Made by a program: the position numbers and the translations under genes
NCBI GenBank assembly: GCA_902781315.1
Contig: CACZIT010000004.1
Span: 1-64,000 of the forward strand
Origin: an uncultured Prevotellaceae bacterium
Lineage (GTDB): Bacteria; Bacteroidota; Bacteroidia; Bacteroidales; Bacteroidaceae
Direction: 5' to 3'
Length of the DNA stretch: 64,000 nucleotides
Notes under the pieces: model-generated
What the model was told of the DNA's origin: nothing
The model's input: the letters and a program-made list of their open reading frames with translations, nothing else
Database searches by the model: none
Shown: in pieces, positions 52,729-61,428 of the stretch
How the letters are laid out: each line of letters starts with the position of its first letter
Numbering within the stretch: position 1 is the first letter of the stretch

Positions 52729-53397
52729 ATGACAGAAGTTCTAACATATCTGAGTGATCTCGACACGTCTCTCTTGCTGGCTGTCAATAGTAATCATAGC
52801 AGCTACTGGGATGCATTCATGTGGCTTTGCAGCCGTAAGTTTGAATGGATTCCCTTTTATGTTTCCATATTCTACGTGCTGTTTAGAAACTTTGAATTGC
52901 GGGTGGTGCTCTTTTCGCTAGTGGCGATGGCCGTTGTTCTATTGTTCACTGACTGTTTTTCTTCTCATGTTATACGACCTTTTGTGGCCAGGCTTCGTCC
53001 CAGCAATCTTGAGAATCCTGTCAGCCAGTTCATACATATCGTGGACAATCATAGAGGAGGTCGTTACGGATTCCCTTCTTCTCATGCAAGCAACACTTGG
53101 GGCTTGGTGTTCTTCATAGCATGGCTGCTAAGACGTCATTTCCTTACCTTTTTTATGGCTGCATGGGCCCTGCTTGTTTGTTATTCCAGGCTTTATTTAG
53201 GGGTACATTATCCAAGTGACTTGTTGGCAGGCATGGTGATGGGAGCCGTGGGTGCTTCATTGGCCTATTATGTCTTCTGTCGTATCAGTGGGCAAGAAGT
53301 GCTCACTGACCTCAAGCATCCTTACATGCCCGTTCTTGTCGGTTTACTTACTATCGTTGTTTTTTTGTCGGCCTCTTCCTTCATAGAACTCAGCTAA
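52729..53397 (+). CDS. PAP2-family membrane phosphatase
   Basis: A 222-residue protein with about five transmembrane helices and the PAP2 motifs: RPFVARLRPS near 83, GFPSSHASN near 112 (catalytic His) and YSRLYLGVHYPSD near 150. It probably dephosphorylates a lipid phosphate such as phosphatidic acid or undecaprenyl pyrophosphate at the periplasmic face. A GTG one codon earlier is possible. It follows the LTA synthase-like gene by 10 nt; together they could recycle diacylglycerol-type lipids. Confidence 0.85.
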   Translation: MTEVLTYLSDLDTSLLLAVNSNHSSYWDAFMWLCSRKFEWIPFYVSIFYVLFRNFELRVVLFSLVAMAVVLLFTDCFSSHVIRPFVARLRPSNLENPVSQFIHIVDNHRGGRYGFPSSHASNTWGLVFFIAWLLRRHFLTFFMAAWALLVCYSRLYLGVHYPSDLLAGMVMGAVGASLAYYVFCRISGQEVLTDLKHPYMPVLVGLLTIVVFLSASSFIELS

Positions 53398-53408
53398 TCC
53401 AATTTGTT

Positions 53409-54077
53409 ATGGATATATTTCCTATAGCTCATTTTCGTTCGCCATTTACGTCGAAATTTGGAATACCTAAGCAGAGCGGACTTGTTGAGGAATTGAGAGG
53501 TTCCATCATTTTTGAGCCTAAGTATCGTAATTCAGACTACATCAGAGGGCTTGAGGATTTTGATTTCCTTTGGCTCATCTGGGAGTTTTCTGCCAATCCC
53601 CACCGGGCTGTCAGCCCTGTGGTTCGTCCTCCAGTTCTTGGCGGAAATGAGAGGGTGGGGGTGTTTGCAACGCGCTCGCCTTTTCGCCCCAATCCTTTGG
53701 GACTTTCGTCTGTCAAGATTGATCACGTTGAAATGAGCGATTCACTGGGACCGGTTATTCATGTGTTGGGAGCCGACCTAATGGATGGAACACCAATCTT
53801 CGATATTAAACCCTACATTGCTTATGCTGACAGTCATGTAGGAGTGAGAAGCGGTTTTGTAGACCAGAGAAAGTGGCCGAAACTTAGTGTAGTGATTCCT
53901 CCTTCTCTTGAGGCGTTTCTCAGTAAAGAGCAATTGGAAGCACTTCGTCACACATTGGAGCTAGACCCACGTCCTCATTATCAAAACGACCCTCAAAAGG
54001 TCTATGGAATGCCTTTTGAAGGTCGTGATATTCATTTCTTGGTCAATGATGGGGTGTTGACGGTATTGGACGACTGA
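53409..54077 (+). CDS. trmO: tRNA (N6-threonylcarbamoyladenosine-37) methyltransferase TrmO
   Basis: Methylates t6A37 of certain tRNAs using SAM. The 222-residue protein is a TrmO/YaeB (UPF0066) member: start MDIFPIAHFRSPFTSKFGIPKQSG, VRPPVLGGNERVGVFATRSPFRPNPLGLSSVKI near 75-108 (SAM-binding loop with RPNPLG), LGADLMDGTPIFDIKPYIAYAD near 120 and the C-terminal domain (LDPRPHYQNDPQKVYG). It is the last gene of the ROK operon and ends 3 bp from the convergent pectate lyase. Confidence 0.92.
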   Translation: MDIFPIAHFRSPFTSKFGIPKQSGLVEELRGSIIFEPKYRNSDYIRGLEDFDFLWLIWEFSANPHRAVSPVVRPPVLGGNERVGVFATRSPFRPNPLGLSSVKIDHVEMSDSLGPVIHVLGADLMDGTPIFDIKPYIAYADSHVGVRSGFVDQRKWPKLSVVIPPSLEAFLSKEQLEALRHTLELDPRPHYQNDPQKVYGMPFEGRDIHFLVNDGVLTVLDD

Positions 54078-54080
54078 CGT

Positions 54081-55334
54081 TTATCGGATTATTTTCCTTA
54101 CTCTTCGTGTACCATCGCTCATAATATCGGTTCGAATAATTACGCCTTTCGTTAGCGGGGAAACCTGCTTGCCTGACACGTTGTGATAGACTGTTTTCCT
54201 TGTGATAAGCTTGTCATCTGAATTAGCAATACCTGTTGTGAAAGGCTCACCCTCCTTGATGTCAAGCGTTGCGCCTGCCCCGGTCTCCTCATTAGAGATG
54301 GCCTCCTTTACGAGGTTGGCATCAAAGGCCTCGTAAGCATAAGTTTCAGAGGGGATAAAATAGTCTTCTTGCTTTTGATCTTTTGTGTCGCTGATACCCT
54401 GACAGCCCTTGAAAATGAAACTATGGTCGTCCTGCCCTGAAGTGGAAGCATATTTCCAAACCTTATGCGAACTGTTGATGGTAAAATCGAAGACGGAATT
54501 CTCTACATAGGTGCGAGCCTTAAAGCCTATTCCCACGGCATAGCTGGTGACACTACTTGAATAGAGGCAGTTCAGAATGTGTATGCGTCCGAAGCGAATG
54601 CGAGGCATGCGTTCGCGGCAGCCCTCGTCCCACCAGCAGCATACGAATGTTGTATTCAGGTAGCCGTCGTCGTCGGCAGAGTCGCTACCTCCCCAAAGGT
54701 TGCTGAAGCGGTGGTCGTTGCTTCCGCCTGATCCTCCAGCCTTGGGAGAGATGAGATAGCGAAAACGGCACCAGCTTACGCAAATGTTGTTAGATTGGCT
54801 GTTGCAATCGAAATTGCCGTCTACGCCATCTTGGAAGTCACAATGGTCAATCCAGATATGTTTGCTGGATTGCAGAGTGAGGTTGTCGTTACCATCTATA
54901 TCATAGGCACCTGCACTTTTGAATGTCATGTTGCGCATGATGATGTTCTCACAACGCTTGATAACGAGAATACCAGTCGACGATTTGGTGTCGCGGTTCT
55001 TGTTGATGAGTGCCGAACCAGGAAGACCATAGATAGTGATGTTCTTGGAGTCTTGGAGGTAAATGACTGACGATGTCTCAATTTCGCCTTTTACGTAGAT
55101 TGTCATCTTGTAACCAGCATCTTTCTTGATGTTGTCACGTGCAGTCTTCAAGGCTGCATTCAATTCGCTGAGCGAACTGACGACAACGGCATTCTCATCG
55201 TTGCTACCTGTGGTCTGACCTTCTACGGTAGCCCATCCTATAGGACGTCCTAGGTCGTAAGGTGAGAGGCTGCCGTCTGCTTTGACATTAAAAGCAGAAA
55301 GAAGCAACAGTGATAGGGTGATTAGTCGTTTCAT
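54081..55334 (-). CDS. Secreted pectate lyase (PL1)
   Basis: Cleaves polygalacturonate by beta-elimination. The 417-residue protein has a signal peptide (to about residue 19) and a right-handed beta-helix. Calcium/substrate residues are in HIWIDHCDFQDGVDGNFDCN near 163, and the catalytic Arg is in CRERMPRIRFGRIHILNC near 243. The last 40 residues (TVYHNVSGKQVSPLTKGVIIRTD ... RRVRKIIR) resemble the C-terminal sorting signal of type IX secretion cargo, so it may be surface-exported. No -7 box is seen in the 36 bp between its ATG and the tRNA-Phe terminator. Confidence 0.85.
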   Translation of the reverse strand: MKRLITLSLLLLSAFNVKADGSLSPYDLGRPIGWATVEGQTTGSNDENAVVVSSLSELNAALKTARDNIKKDAGYKMTIYVKGEIETSSVIYLQDSKNITIYGLPGSALINKNRDTKSSTGILVIKRCENIIMRNMTFKSAGAYDIDGNDNLTLQSSKHIWIDHCDFQDGVDGNFDCNSQSNNICVSWCRFRYLISPKAGGSGGSNDHRFSNLWGGSDSADDDGYLNTTFVCCWWDEGCRERMPRIRFGRIHILNCLYSSSVTSYAVGIGFKARTYVENSVFDFTINSSHKVWKYASTSGQDDHSFIFKGCQGISDTKDQKQEDYFIPSETYAYEAFDANLVKEAISNEETGAGATLDIKEGEPFTTGIANSDDKLITRKTVYHNVSGKQVSPLTKGVIIRTDIMSDGTRRVRKIIR

Positions 55335-55370
55335 TGTCTTGGTTATTGGCTTTGGTGATATATGAAAATG

Positions 55371-55404
55371 AAAAACCCCGGCTCCATCACGGATAACCGG
55401 GGAC
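55371..55404 (-). terminator. tRNA-Phe terminator
   Basis: A GC-rich stem (CCCCGG / CCGGGG plus flanking pairs) followed on the minus strand by five T residues, between tRNA-Phe and the pectate lyase gene. Confidence 0.75.
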
Positions 55405-55419
55405 TAATGAAAGGAGGAG

Positions 55420-55492
55420 TGGTGCCTCCAGGAATCGAACCGGGGACACACGGATTTTCAGTCCGATGCTCTACCAACTGAGCTAAGGCACC
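55420..55492 (-). tRNA. tRNA-Phe (anticodon GAA)
   Basis: Acceptor stem GGTGCCT / AGGCACC, D arm GCTC-AGTTGGTA-GAGC, anticodon loop CTGAAAA (GAA), T arm CCCGG-TTCGATT-CCTGG with one non-canonical pair, discriminator A; CCA is not encoded. Confidence 0.95.
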
Positions 55493-55526
55493 CCATTGTT
55501 TTCACGCTTCCTTTCGTTTGCGGATG

Positions 55527-55557
55527 CAAAGGTACAACTATTTTCTGATTCTCCAAA
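55527..55557 (-). promoter_or_regulatory. tRNA-Phe promoter
   Basis: Minus-strand TTTG (55554-55557) and TACCTTTG (55527-55534), 19 bp apart. Confidence 0.75.
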
Positions 55558-55650
55558 ATTTTTGTGCAATTATTTTCAAAAAAAGTTGTTTTTCTTTTGC
55601 TTTCCGCTAGATTGTCGCCGTTTTATCCTTATTTGTCAGCTTTTTCAATC

Positions 55651-56715
55651 TTATTCCTGAGTTTTTAGAGGGTTCCATCCTTGGGCTGTGATTTCAAACT
55701 CTTGCCCATCGCGACTGACAAGTTGTGCACCTAGTTCGACACGAGTGATGTGTCCGATAAGCTTTACGCCTTCAATCTCCTCTATTTTCTCATGGTCTCC
55801 AATGGGCACGGTAAAGAGTAGTTCGTAGTCCTCACCTCCATTGAGGGCGCAGGTCGTGACGTTCATATTGAGTTCCTCAGCCATTACAGCCGTTTGGTAG
55901 TCAATGGGTAGGTTCTTTTCGAATATGCGGCACCCTACGTTCGATTGTTTGCAGATGTGTAGCAATTCAGAGGAAAGACCGTCGCTAATGTCCATCATTG
56001 CTGTCGGACGGATGCCTGCCTCGCGCAGCTTCTGAATGATATCGCCCCGAGCATCGGGTTCTAGCTGTCGTTGCAGGAGGTATTCCTTTCCGGCAAAGTC
56101 TGGTTGGAAATCGGGTTCTGGTTCGTTAGGATGCTTTTTCTGGTGCTCATTGAGCAATTGGTAGTAGACGGCCTTCTCGCGTTCAAGCAGTTGTAAGCCC
56201 ATGTAGGCAGCCCCAAGGTCGCCACTGACGCAGATGAGGTCGGTGTCGTGTGCACCTTTGCGATATACAATATCTTCCTTGTGAGCTTCTCCGATACATG
56301 TGATGCTAATGGCGAGGCCTGTGTAGGAGGAGGTTGTATCTCCGCCCACTATATCGACATTCCACTTCACACATGCAGCACGAAGTCCCTGATAGAAGTC
56401 TTCAAGGTCTTCAACAGTGAAGCGTTTGCTAAGAGCAATGCTCACAATGAGCTGGCGCGGTGTGCCGTTCATAGCAAAGATGTCGCTGATGTTGACCATA
56501 GCCGACTTATAGCCAAGGTTCCGCATAGAGATGTAGGTAAGGTCGAAATGGATGCCCTCCATGAGCATATCGCTTGTTACCAGCACTTCTGTGTCGGGGT
56601 AGTGCATGACAGCACAATCGTCACCTATGCCATAGAGCGTAGATGCATTCTGAGGCCTAATGTCGTGGGTAAGATGTTCGATGAGACCGAACTCACCGAG
56701 TTTTGCTATTTCCAT
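55651..56715 (-). CDS. thiL: Thiamine-monophosphate kinase
   Basis: Makes the cofactor thiamine pyrophosphate from thiamine monophosphate. The 354-residue protein starts EIAKLGEFGLIEHL, with GIGDDCAVM near 30, TSDMLMEGIHFDLTYISMRNLGYKSAMVNISDIFAMNG (Mg and substrate loops) near 48-85, VGGDTTSS near 120, ICVSGDLGAAYMGLQLL near 160 and MMDISDGLSSEL near 240. It is somewhat longer than the E. coli enzyme (325). Last gene of the sppA-lpxK-PNP operon, 64 nt after the phosphorylase gene. Confidence 0.94.
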   Translation of the reverse strand: MEIAKLGEFGLIEHLTHDIRPQNASTLYGIGDDCAVMHYPDTEVLVTSDMLMEGIHFDLTYISMRNLGYKSAMVNISDIFAMNGTPRQLIVSIALSKRFTVEDLEDFYQGLRAACVKWNVDIVGGDTTSSYTGLAISITCIGEAHKEDIVYRKGAHDTDLICVSGDLGAAYMGLQLLEREKAVYYQLLNEHQKKHPNEPEPDFQPDFAGKEYLLQRQLEPDARGDIIQKLREAGIRPTAMMDISDGLSSELLHICKQSNVGCRIFEKNLPIDYQTAVMAEELNMNVTTCALNGGEDYELLFTVPIGDHEKIEEIEGVKLIGHITRVELGAQLVSRDGQEFEITAQGWNPLKTQE

Positions 56716-56779
56716 TGGATTGATTTCTCTTTTTATGTGTTGCTACAGAATCGAAACAGGTTAGGGACTAGATGGAGAG

Positions 56780-57592
56780 TTAGTCGAGGCGATTGACCAT
56801 TTCCCGGATAAGGCCTGTCATGATGGGCTGTGCTCGGTTTGCAGCTTCTTGTACTTCCTCATGACTCACCTCTACAGGCACGTCAAAGCCCCCAAGATCT
56901 GTTACGATGCTGATTCCGAAGACACGTATGCCACAATGGTTGGCCACAATGACCTCAGGCACGGTCGACATGCCCACGGTGTCGCCTCCCAATGTGCGAT
57001 ACATACGATATTCGGCTGGTGTCTCGAAGGTGGGTCCTTGTACGCCAGTGTATACGCCATAGACGAGCCTTATCTTCTTCTCTTTGGCAATCTTGCTGGC
57101 CAACTTGATGAGTTCGGCGTCGTATGCCTGATGCATGTCAGGAAAACGTGGGCCGGTTGGGAAGTTCTTTCCGCGTAGGGGGTGCTCAGGGAAGAAGTTA
57201 ATATGGTCTGTGATAACCATGAGGTCTCCAATCTTAAAGGCAGGGTTCATACCGCCTGCAGCGTTGGAAACAAAAAGGATCTTGATGCCCAGTTCGTACA
57301 TCACACGTTCTGGAAAAGTGACCTCTTTCATGGAATAACCTTCGTAGTAGTGGAATCGGCCCTTCATGGCCATGATATCCTTGTTGCCGAGTTTTCCAAA
57401 AATGAGCTTTCCGCTATGTCCCTCTACTGTGGAGACAGGGAAATTGGGTATATCTTCGTAAGGAATCTCTACTGCATCAGTTATCTCGGAAGCTAATTCT
57501 CCGAGGCCGCTCCCCAGAATGATTGCTATCTTTGGGCTTGACGTCATCCTTTGTTTTAACCAGGATGCTGTTTCTTGAATTTTTTTGTACAT
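56780..57592 (-). CDS. Purine-nucleoside phosphorylase, trimeric type
   Basis: Cleaves inosine/guanosine-type nucleosides with phosphate. The 270-residue protein has IAIILGSGLGEL near 24 (phosphate-binding Ser), PNFPVSTVEGHSGKLIFG near 50, GRFHYYEGYSMKEVTFP near 80, VSNAAGGMNP near 112 and the base site GVQGPTFETPAEYRMYRTLGGDTVGMSTVPEVIVANH near 187-223. The N-terminal helix MYKKIQETASWLKQRM is conserved in the family, supporting the ATG at 57592. That start is inside lpxK, giving a 116-nt overlap in another frame. It is a different class from deoD at 30342. Confidence 0.93.
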   Translation of the reverse strand: MYKKIQETASWLKQRMTSSPKIAIILGSGLGELASEITDAVEIPYEDIPNFPVSTVEGHSGKLIFGKLGNKDIMAMKGRFHYYEGYSMKEVTFPERVMYELGIKILFVSNAAGGMNPAFKIGDLMVITDHINFFPEHPLRGKNFPTGPRFPDMHQAYDAELIKLASKIAKEKKIRLVYGVYTGVQGPTFETPAEYRMYRTLGGDTVGMSTVPEVIVANHCGIRVFGISIVTDLGGFDVPVEVSHEEVQEAANRAQPIMTGLIREMVNRLD

Positions 57593-58658
57593 AGCTTAGT
57601 ATTTTTTGATTAAAGTTTTCTTCTTGATCAAGCATGAACTTGATGCATATAGGCAGAGCATAGATGTTTTTGCGTATCTCGTCAGAGAGTCCTTCTATAT
57701 TGTCGAGCCTGGCGGCATCTTTCTCTGTCGTGATAATAATGCGCGGTGTAGGCAATGCCTCAAAAGCATCGTTAATACGGCGAATGTCCTTTGGGCGGAA
57801 GTAGTGGTGATCTCCAAACGTGAGAGGAGTGATGGTGTTGCAATGCTCCTGCAAATCTTCCACCATCTGCTGTGGCGAGGCGATACCTGTAAGCAGTAGA
57901 ATGTTGACATCTTTCATTTGTTCTGTCTTCATTATTGTGCTCTCTTTGGGGAAGAGCGGCAACAGTGTGCCATATTCAAGTGTGGTAAAAAAGAGTCCCT
58001 GATATGGAAAAAGATCCATAGCCTTTGTGAGCACACGGAACTCCATCGGCTTCAGGTCTTTCGGACATTTTGTTATTATAACCATATCTGCTCTTCGCTT
58101 GCCTTTCATCGACTCGCGCAGTCGCCCGGCCGGTAACAGCTTGTCGTAAATGATAAGCCGGTGATAGTCGACGAGCAAAATGTTGATGCCAGGTTTTACA
58201 TAGCGGTGCTGGAAGGCATCGTCAAGCAAAATCACATCAACGTCACTGGTGGCTTCATCGTGGGTGAGCCTGTCAATTCCACGTCTGCGTTTCTTGTCGA
58301 CTGCAATATATGTTTTAGGGAACTTCTGCTTCATTTGCAAAGGCTCGTCACCGATGTCTCGTGCTGTCGACGATGAGTCTGCTAGTAGATAACCTTTCGT
58401 CTTGCGCTTATAGCCCCGAGAAAGAACAGCCACCTTCATCTTTTCCTGAAGGAGTCTGACAAGGTGCTCCACATGTGGGGTCTTTCCTGCTCCCCCAACC
58501 GTGATATTACCGACAGAAATGACGGGTATGTCGTAAGCACGACTCTTCAGGATGCCTATATCAAACATCCAGTTTCTGAAGGTTACTACCGCGCCGTAGA
58601 TCCAGCTTAACGGCAGTAGCCATTCGTTCACCTTTATGAAGTCACCCTCGCTACGCAT
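57477..58658 (-). CDS. lpxK: Tetraacyldisaccharide 4'-kinase
   Basis: Phosphorylates the lipid A precursor at the inner membrane. The 393-residue protein has an N-terminal hydrophobic helix (WLLPLSWIYGAVVTFRN), the P-loop VGNITVGGAGKTPHVEHLVRLL near 47-68, VLSRGYKRKTKG near 79 and the Walker B-like DVILLDDAFQHR near 140. A C-terminal domain has FGDHHYFRPKDI near 283. The last 40 residues are polar, extend beyond the usual family end and overlap the phosphorylase gene in another frame. It starts 3 nt after the sppA stop. Confidence 0.93.
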   Translation of the reverse strand: MRSEGDFIKVNEWLLPLSWIYGAVVTFRNWMFDIGILKSRAYDIPVISVGNITVGGAGKTPHVEHLVRLLQEKMKVAVLSRGYKRKTKGYLLADSSSTARDIGDEPLQMKQKFPKTYIAVDKKRRRGIDRLTHDEATSDVDVILLDDAFQHRYVKPGINILLVDYHRLIIYDKLLPAGRLRESMKGKRRADMVIITKCPKDLKPMEFRVLTKAMDLFPYQGLFFTTLEYGTLLPLFPKESTIMKTEQMKDVNILLLTGIASPQQMVEDLQEHCNTITPLTFGDHHYFRPKDIRRINDAFEALPTPRIIITTEKDAARLDNIEGLSDEIRKNIYALPICIKFMLDQEENFNQKILSYVQKNSRNSILVKTKDDVKPKDSNHSGERPRRISFRDN

Positions 58659-58661
58659 ATC

Positions 58662-60431
58662 TTATTTAATATTCAGGAAATAGGGCAGGCGTGCCTGCAC
58701 GGGTGACATCTGGTTGGCTTCGCGCATGAGCATAAACGGCTGGTAATATTCGCCCAGCGCCACGCGCAATTGGTCGTCAAGGTAGTTGCCTCCCTTGGCT
58801 TGATTCATGAGTTGATCGAAGATTGAGGGCGGTGCAGGGTAGTTGTTGGTATAATATTCGTCGATTTTGGCCAACTGGGCAGCTTTAGCAATGGCCTTGT
58901 CAAGACCTCCAAGTTCGTCTACGAGCTTAATCTTCAGTGCGTCGGCACCCGTGAAGACGTGACCCTGAGCGATGGCCTCTACTTGCTCAATAGTCATTTT
59001 GCGTCCGTCGGCAACACGCTTGCGGAAGAGCTGGTAGCCACGGTTGATGTACGACTGCAGATAAGAGATTTCTTCAGCATTGAACGGGCGTGAACTGGTG
59101 CCGAATGCAGCGTTCTTGTTGGTCTTTACCTCGTCGAACTTCAGTCCCAGTTTCTTTGTCATGAGTTCCGAGCGGTCTGGAATGGTACCGAAGATACCGA
59201 TAGAGCCAGTCAGAGTGGTGGGCTCAGCAAAGATATAGTTGGCACCTGAGCTCATGTAGTAGCCACCAGAAGCAGCATAGCCGCCCATCGATACAACTAC
59301 AGGTTTCTTCTGTTTGAGTACCTCAATCTGGTGCCAAAGTTGTTCGGAAGCATATGCTGATCCACCAGGTGAGTTGACACGGATGACAACAGCCTTCACG
59401 TTATCGTCGTCAGCAAGGCTCTGTAGGTCGCTGTTCACATCGTTGGCCACAATCTGATGACCTCCTCCCATGAGCATTCCCTGGGTAGGAGAATCTACGA
59501 TGTCGCCATAGGCATAGTACACAGCCACCTGTTCTCCGTCCTTCTTACGCTTCACGGTTTGCATGTCGCTGATGCTCAGTTGGTTGATACTCTTGTCGTC
59601 ATCCAGCTTCAAGAGTTTCTTCACCTCAGCCTTTACCTGATCATGGTAAAGTAGGGCGTCTACCAACTTATACTTTTTCTGTGCCTCTGCGCCTTCGAAC
59701 ATCACCAAACGGTCGGCATAGGCGTTGAGAGAGTCAACTGATATCTTTCTGCTGGACGATACATCATTTGTAATTTGTTTCCAAATGCTGTTGATGTAGG
59801 CCTGTGTCTGCTCGCGGTTGGCATCGCTCATGTGATCTTCAGTGTACATCTCTGTAGCGCTCTTGTACTTGCCCACCTTGATGACCTGCATCTTGATACC
59901 CACCTTTGCCAACAAGTCTTTTACGAATATCGGCTGTGATGCCATGCCGTGCCAGTCAATCTCACCACTAGGATTCATCCACACCTTATCTGCCACCGAG
60001 CAGAGGTAGTAGGTGGCTTGCGTATATATGTCGCCGTAAGCCACTATCCACTTGCCACTCTTCTTAAAGTCGAGTAGTGCGTTGCGTACTTCCTGCAATG
60101 AAGCGTAATCAGCAGAGAATGAGCCGGCTTCAATGTATATGCCTTTCACATTGTCGTTCTCCTTAGCCTTCTGGATAGCTTCCAGTGTTTCTTGCAGGCC
60201 CATAGTGCTTGCAGCCGAGCCAAGGAATTGATTCAGCGTATTGTCGCCAGCTTGCTCCTCCATGGTGCCCGAGAGGTTTACAACAAGCACAGAGTTGTCA
60301 CTCACGTTCTTGGTGGCTTCACCCGATGCCACCATGCCCACTAGGCTCATGGCACCCAAAATAGCCATTACAACGAAAAGAATTACAATGCCAACAATTG
60401 TGGCTAGCACATACTTGAAAAAGTCTTTCAT
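58662..60431 (-). CDS. sppA: Signal peptide peptidase SppA (67K type)
   Basis: Membrane protease that degrades cleaved signal peptides. The start at 60431 (MKDFFKYVLATIVGIVILFVVMAILGAMS) gives 589 residues with one N-terminal transmembrane helix. Two tandem ClpP-like domains follow: the first holds the catalytic Lys in KVGKYKSATEMYTEDHMS near 197, the second the nucleophile Ser in MGGYAASGGYYMSSGANYIFAEPTTLTGSIG near 393. The frame runs further upstream, but a promoter -7 box lies there. It leads the operon sppA-lpxK-PNP-thiL. Confidence 0.94.
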   Translation of the reverse strand: MKDFFKYVLATIVGIVILFVVMAILGAMSLVGMVASGEATKNVSDNSVLVVNLSGTMEEQAGDNTLNQFLGSAASTMGLQETLEAIQKAKENDNVKGIYIEAGSFSADYASLQEVRNALLDFKKSGKWIVAYGDIYTQATYYLCSVADKVWMNPSGEIDWHGMASQPIFVKDLLAKVGIKMQVIKVGKYKSATEMYTEDHMSDANREQTQAYINSIWKQITNDVSSSRKISVDSLNAYADRLVMFEGAEAQKKYKLVDALLYHDQVKAEVKKLLKLDDDKSINQLSISDMQTVKRKKDGEQVAVYYAYGDIVDSPTQGMLMGGGHQIVANDVNSDLQSLADDDNVKAVVIRVNSPGGSAYASEQLWHQIEVLKQKKPVVVSMGGYAASGGYYMSSGANYIFAEPTTLTGSIGIFGTIPDRSELMTKKLGLKFDEVKTNKNAAFGTSSRPFNAEEISYLQSYINRGYQLFRKRVADGRKMTIEQVEAIAQGHVFTGADALKIKLVDELGGLDKAIAKAAQLAKIDEYYTNNYPAPPSIFDQLMNQAKGGNYLDDQLRVALGEYYQPFMLMREANQMSPVQARLPYFLNIK

Positions 60432-60467
60432 AAGCGTGTTCTGTTGTTTTTGTTGATATATCTTATG

Positions 60468-60498
60468 CAAAGGTACGAATAATTTTGGAAAACGCAAA
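60468..60498 (-). promoter_or_regulatory. sppA operon promoter
   Basis: Minus-strand TTTG (60495-60498) and TACCTTTG (60468-60475), 19 bp apart; the sppA ATG is 36 nt downstream. Confidence 0.75.
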
Positions 60499-60538
60499 TT
60501 TTTTCAGCCAAATCTTTTACCTTATTAAATAAATAGTG

Positions 60539-60546
60539 TAATTTTG
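60539..60546 (+). promoter_or_regulatory. SDR gene promoter, -7 box
   Basis: TAATTTTG 28 nt upstream of the SDR ATG, divergent from the sppA promoter. Confidence 0.55.
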
Positions 60547-60574
60547 CAAGCGTAATTTATTATAATTGAAAGAA

Positions 60575-61303
60575 ATGAAAAGAGCTGTTGTAATGGGAGC
60601 CTCGTCTGGTATTGGCCGTGAAGTGGCTCGCCTGCTGCTCCAGCAAGGTTGGTGTGTGGGTGTGGCTGCTAGACGCATTGAACGTCTTGATGAATTGTGT
60701 AGCGCTTTTCCGCAACTGGCTGTGGCAGAGACTATTGATGTAACCAGTCAGAATGCTGCCGAAAGGCTTCGGACGCTCATTGATAGGTTGGGCGGCATGG
60801 ATATCTACATCCATTCTTCGGGTGTAGGTTGGCAGAATGTCACCCTTGATGCAGAACTTGAGATATGTACCGTCGTGACCAATGGAGTGGGATTTACGAG
60901 AATGGTGAATGCTGCTTTTCAGTATTTCCGGGAACAAAATGGTGGTCATATTGTAGCCATTTCGTCGATTGCGGGTACAAAAGGGTTAGGACCTGCGCCT
61001 TCCTATAGTGCCACGAAAGCTTTTCAGAACACCTACCTCGAATCTCTGGAGCAACTCTCCTGCAACCTTCGGCTGGGTATCTGCATAACTGATATACGTC
61101 CTGGCTTTGTTGACACCCCGCTCATTGAGAATGCTAATTATCCATTGAAGCTTAATTCGCAAGATGTTGCCCGTCAAATAGTTAAGGCTATTGTAAAGAA
61201 ACGTCATGTGTGTGTTGTCGACTGGCGCTATAGGTGCCTTGTCGCTATTTGGCGAATGCTGCCCCGTTGGTTATGGCGAAAACTTCCCTTGTGCAATATG
61301 TAG
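60575..61303 (+). CDS. Short-chain dehydrogenase/reductase
   Basis: A 242-residue classical SDR: cofactor motif VVMGASSGIGREVA at 5-18, with ARR near 35 suggesting NADP; HSSGVG near 84 in place of the usual NAG; catalytic Ser in ISSIAG near 133; and YSATK (YxxxK) near 147-151. The C-terminal 35 residues (WRYRCLVAIWRMLPRWLWRKLPL) are hydrophobic and basic, so it may associate with the membrane. The substrate is unknown. The ATG at 60575 is chosen over a TTG three codons earlier. It has its own promoter. Confidence 0.85.
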   Translation: MKRAVVMGASSGIGREVARLLLQQGWCVGVAARRIERLDELCSAFPQLAVAETIDVTSQNAAERLRTLIDRLGGMDIYIHSSGVGWQNVTLDAELEICTVVTNGVGFTRMVNAAFQYFREQNGGHIVAISSIAGTKGLGPAPSYSATKAFQNTYLESLEQLSCNLRLGICITDIRPGFVDTPLIENANYPLKLNSQDVARQIVKAIVKKRHVCVVDWRYRCLVAIWRMLPRWLWRKLPLCNM

Positions 61304-61344
61304 TCATTTTTTCACTTATGTGTTACTAGTCCTATGTCCTCATA

Positions 61345-61376
61345 TTTGGCTGTTACAATAATTTTTCATAATTTTG
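61345..61376 (+). promoter_or_regulatory. GH28 gene promoter
   Basis: TTTG at 61345-61348 and TAATTTTG at 61369-61376, 20 bp apart, 52 nt before the GH28 ATG. Confidence 0.7.
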
Positions 61377-61428
61377 CATCAGAAATGAAACAACATCATT
61401 GAAAACCTTCATTTATCTTAGACAGAAT

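Noticed and set aside
55335-55370. Promoter for the pectate lyase
   Set aside because: No TTTG/TAnnTTTG pattern is present in these 36 bp; left unassigned.
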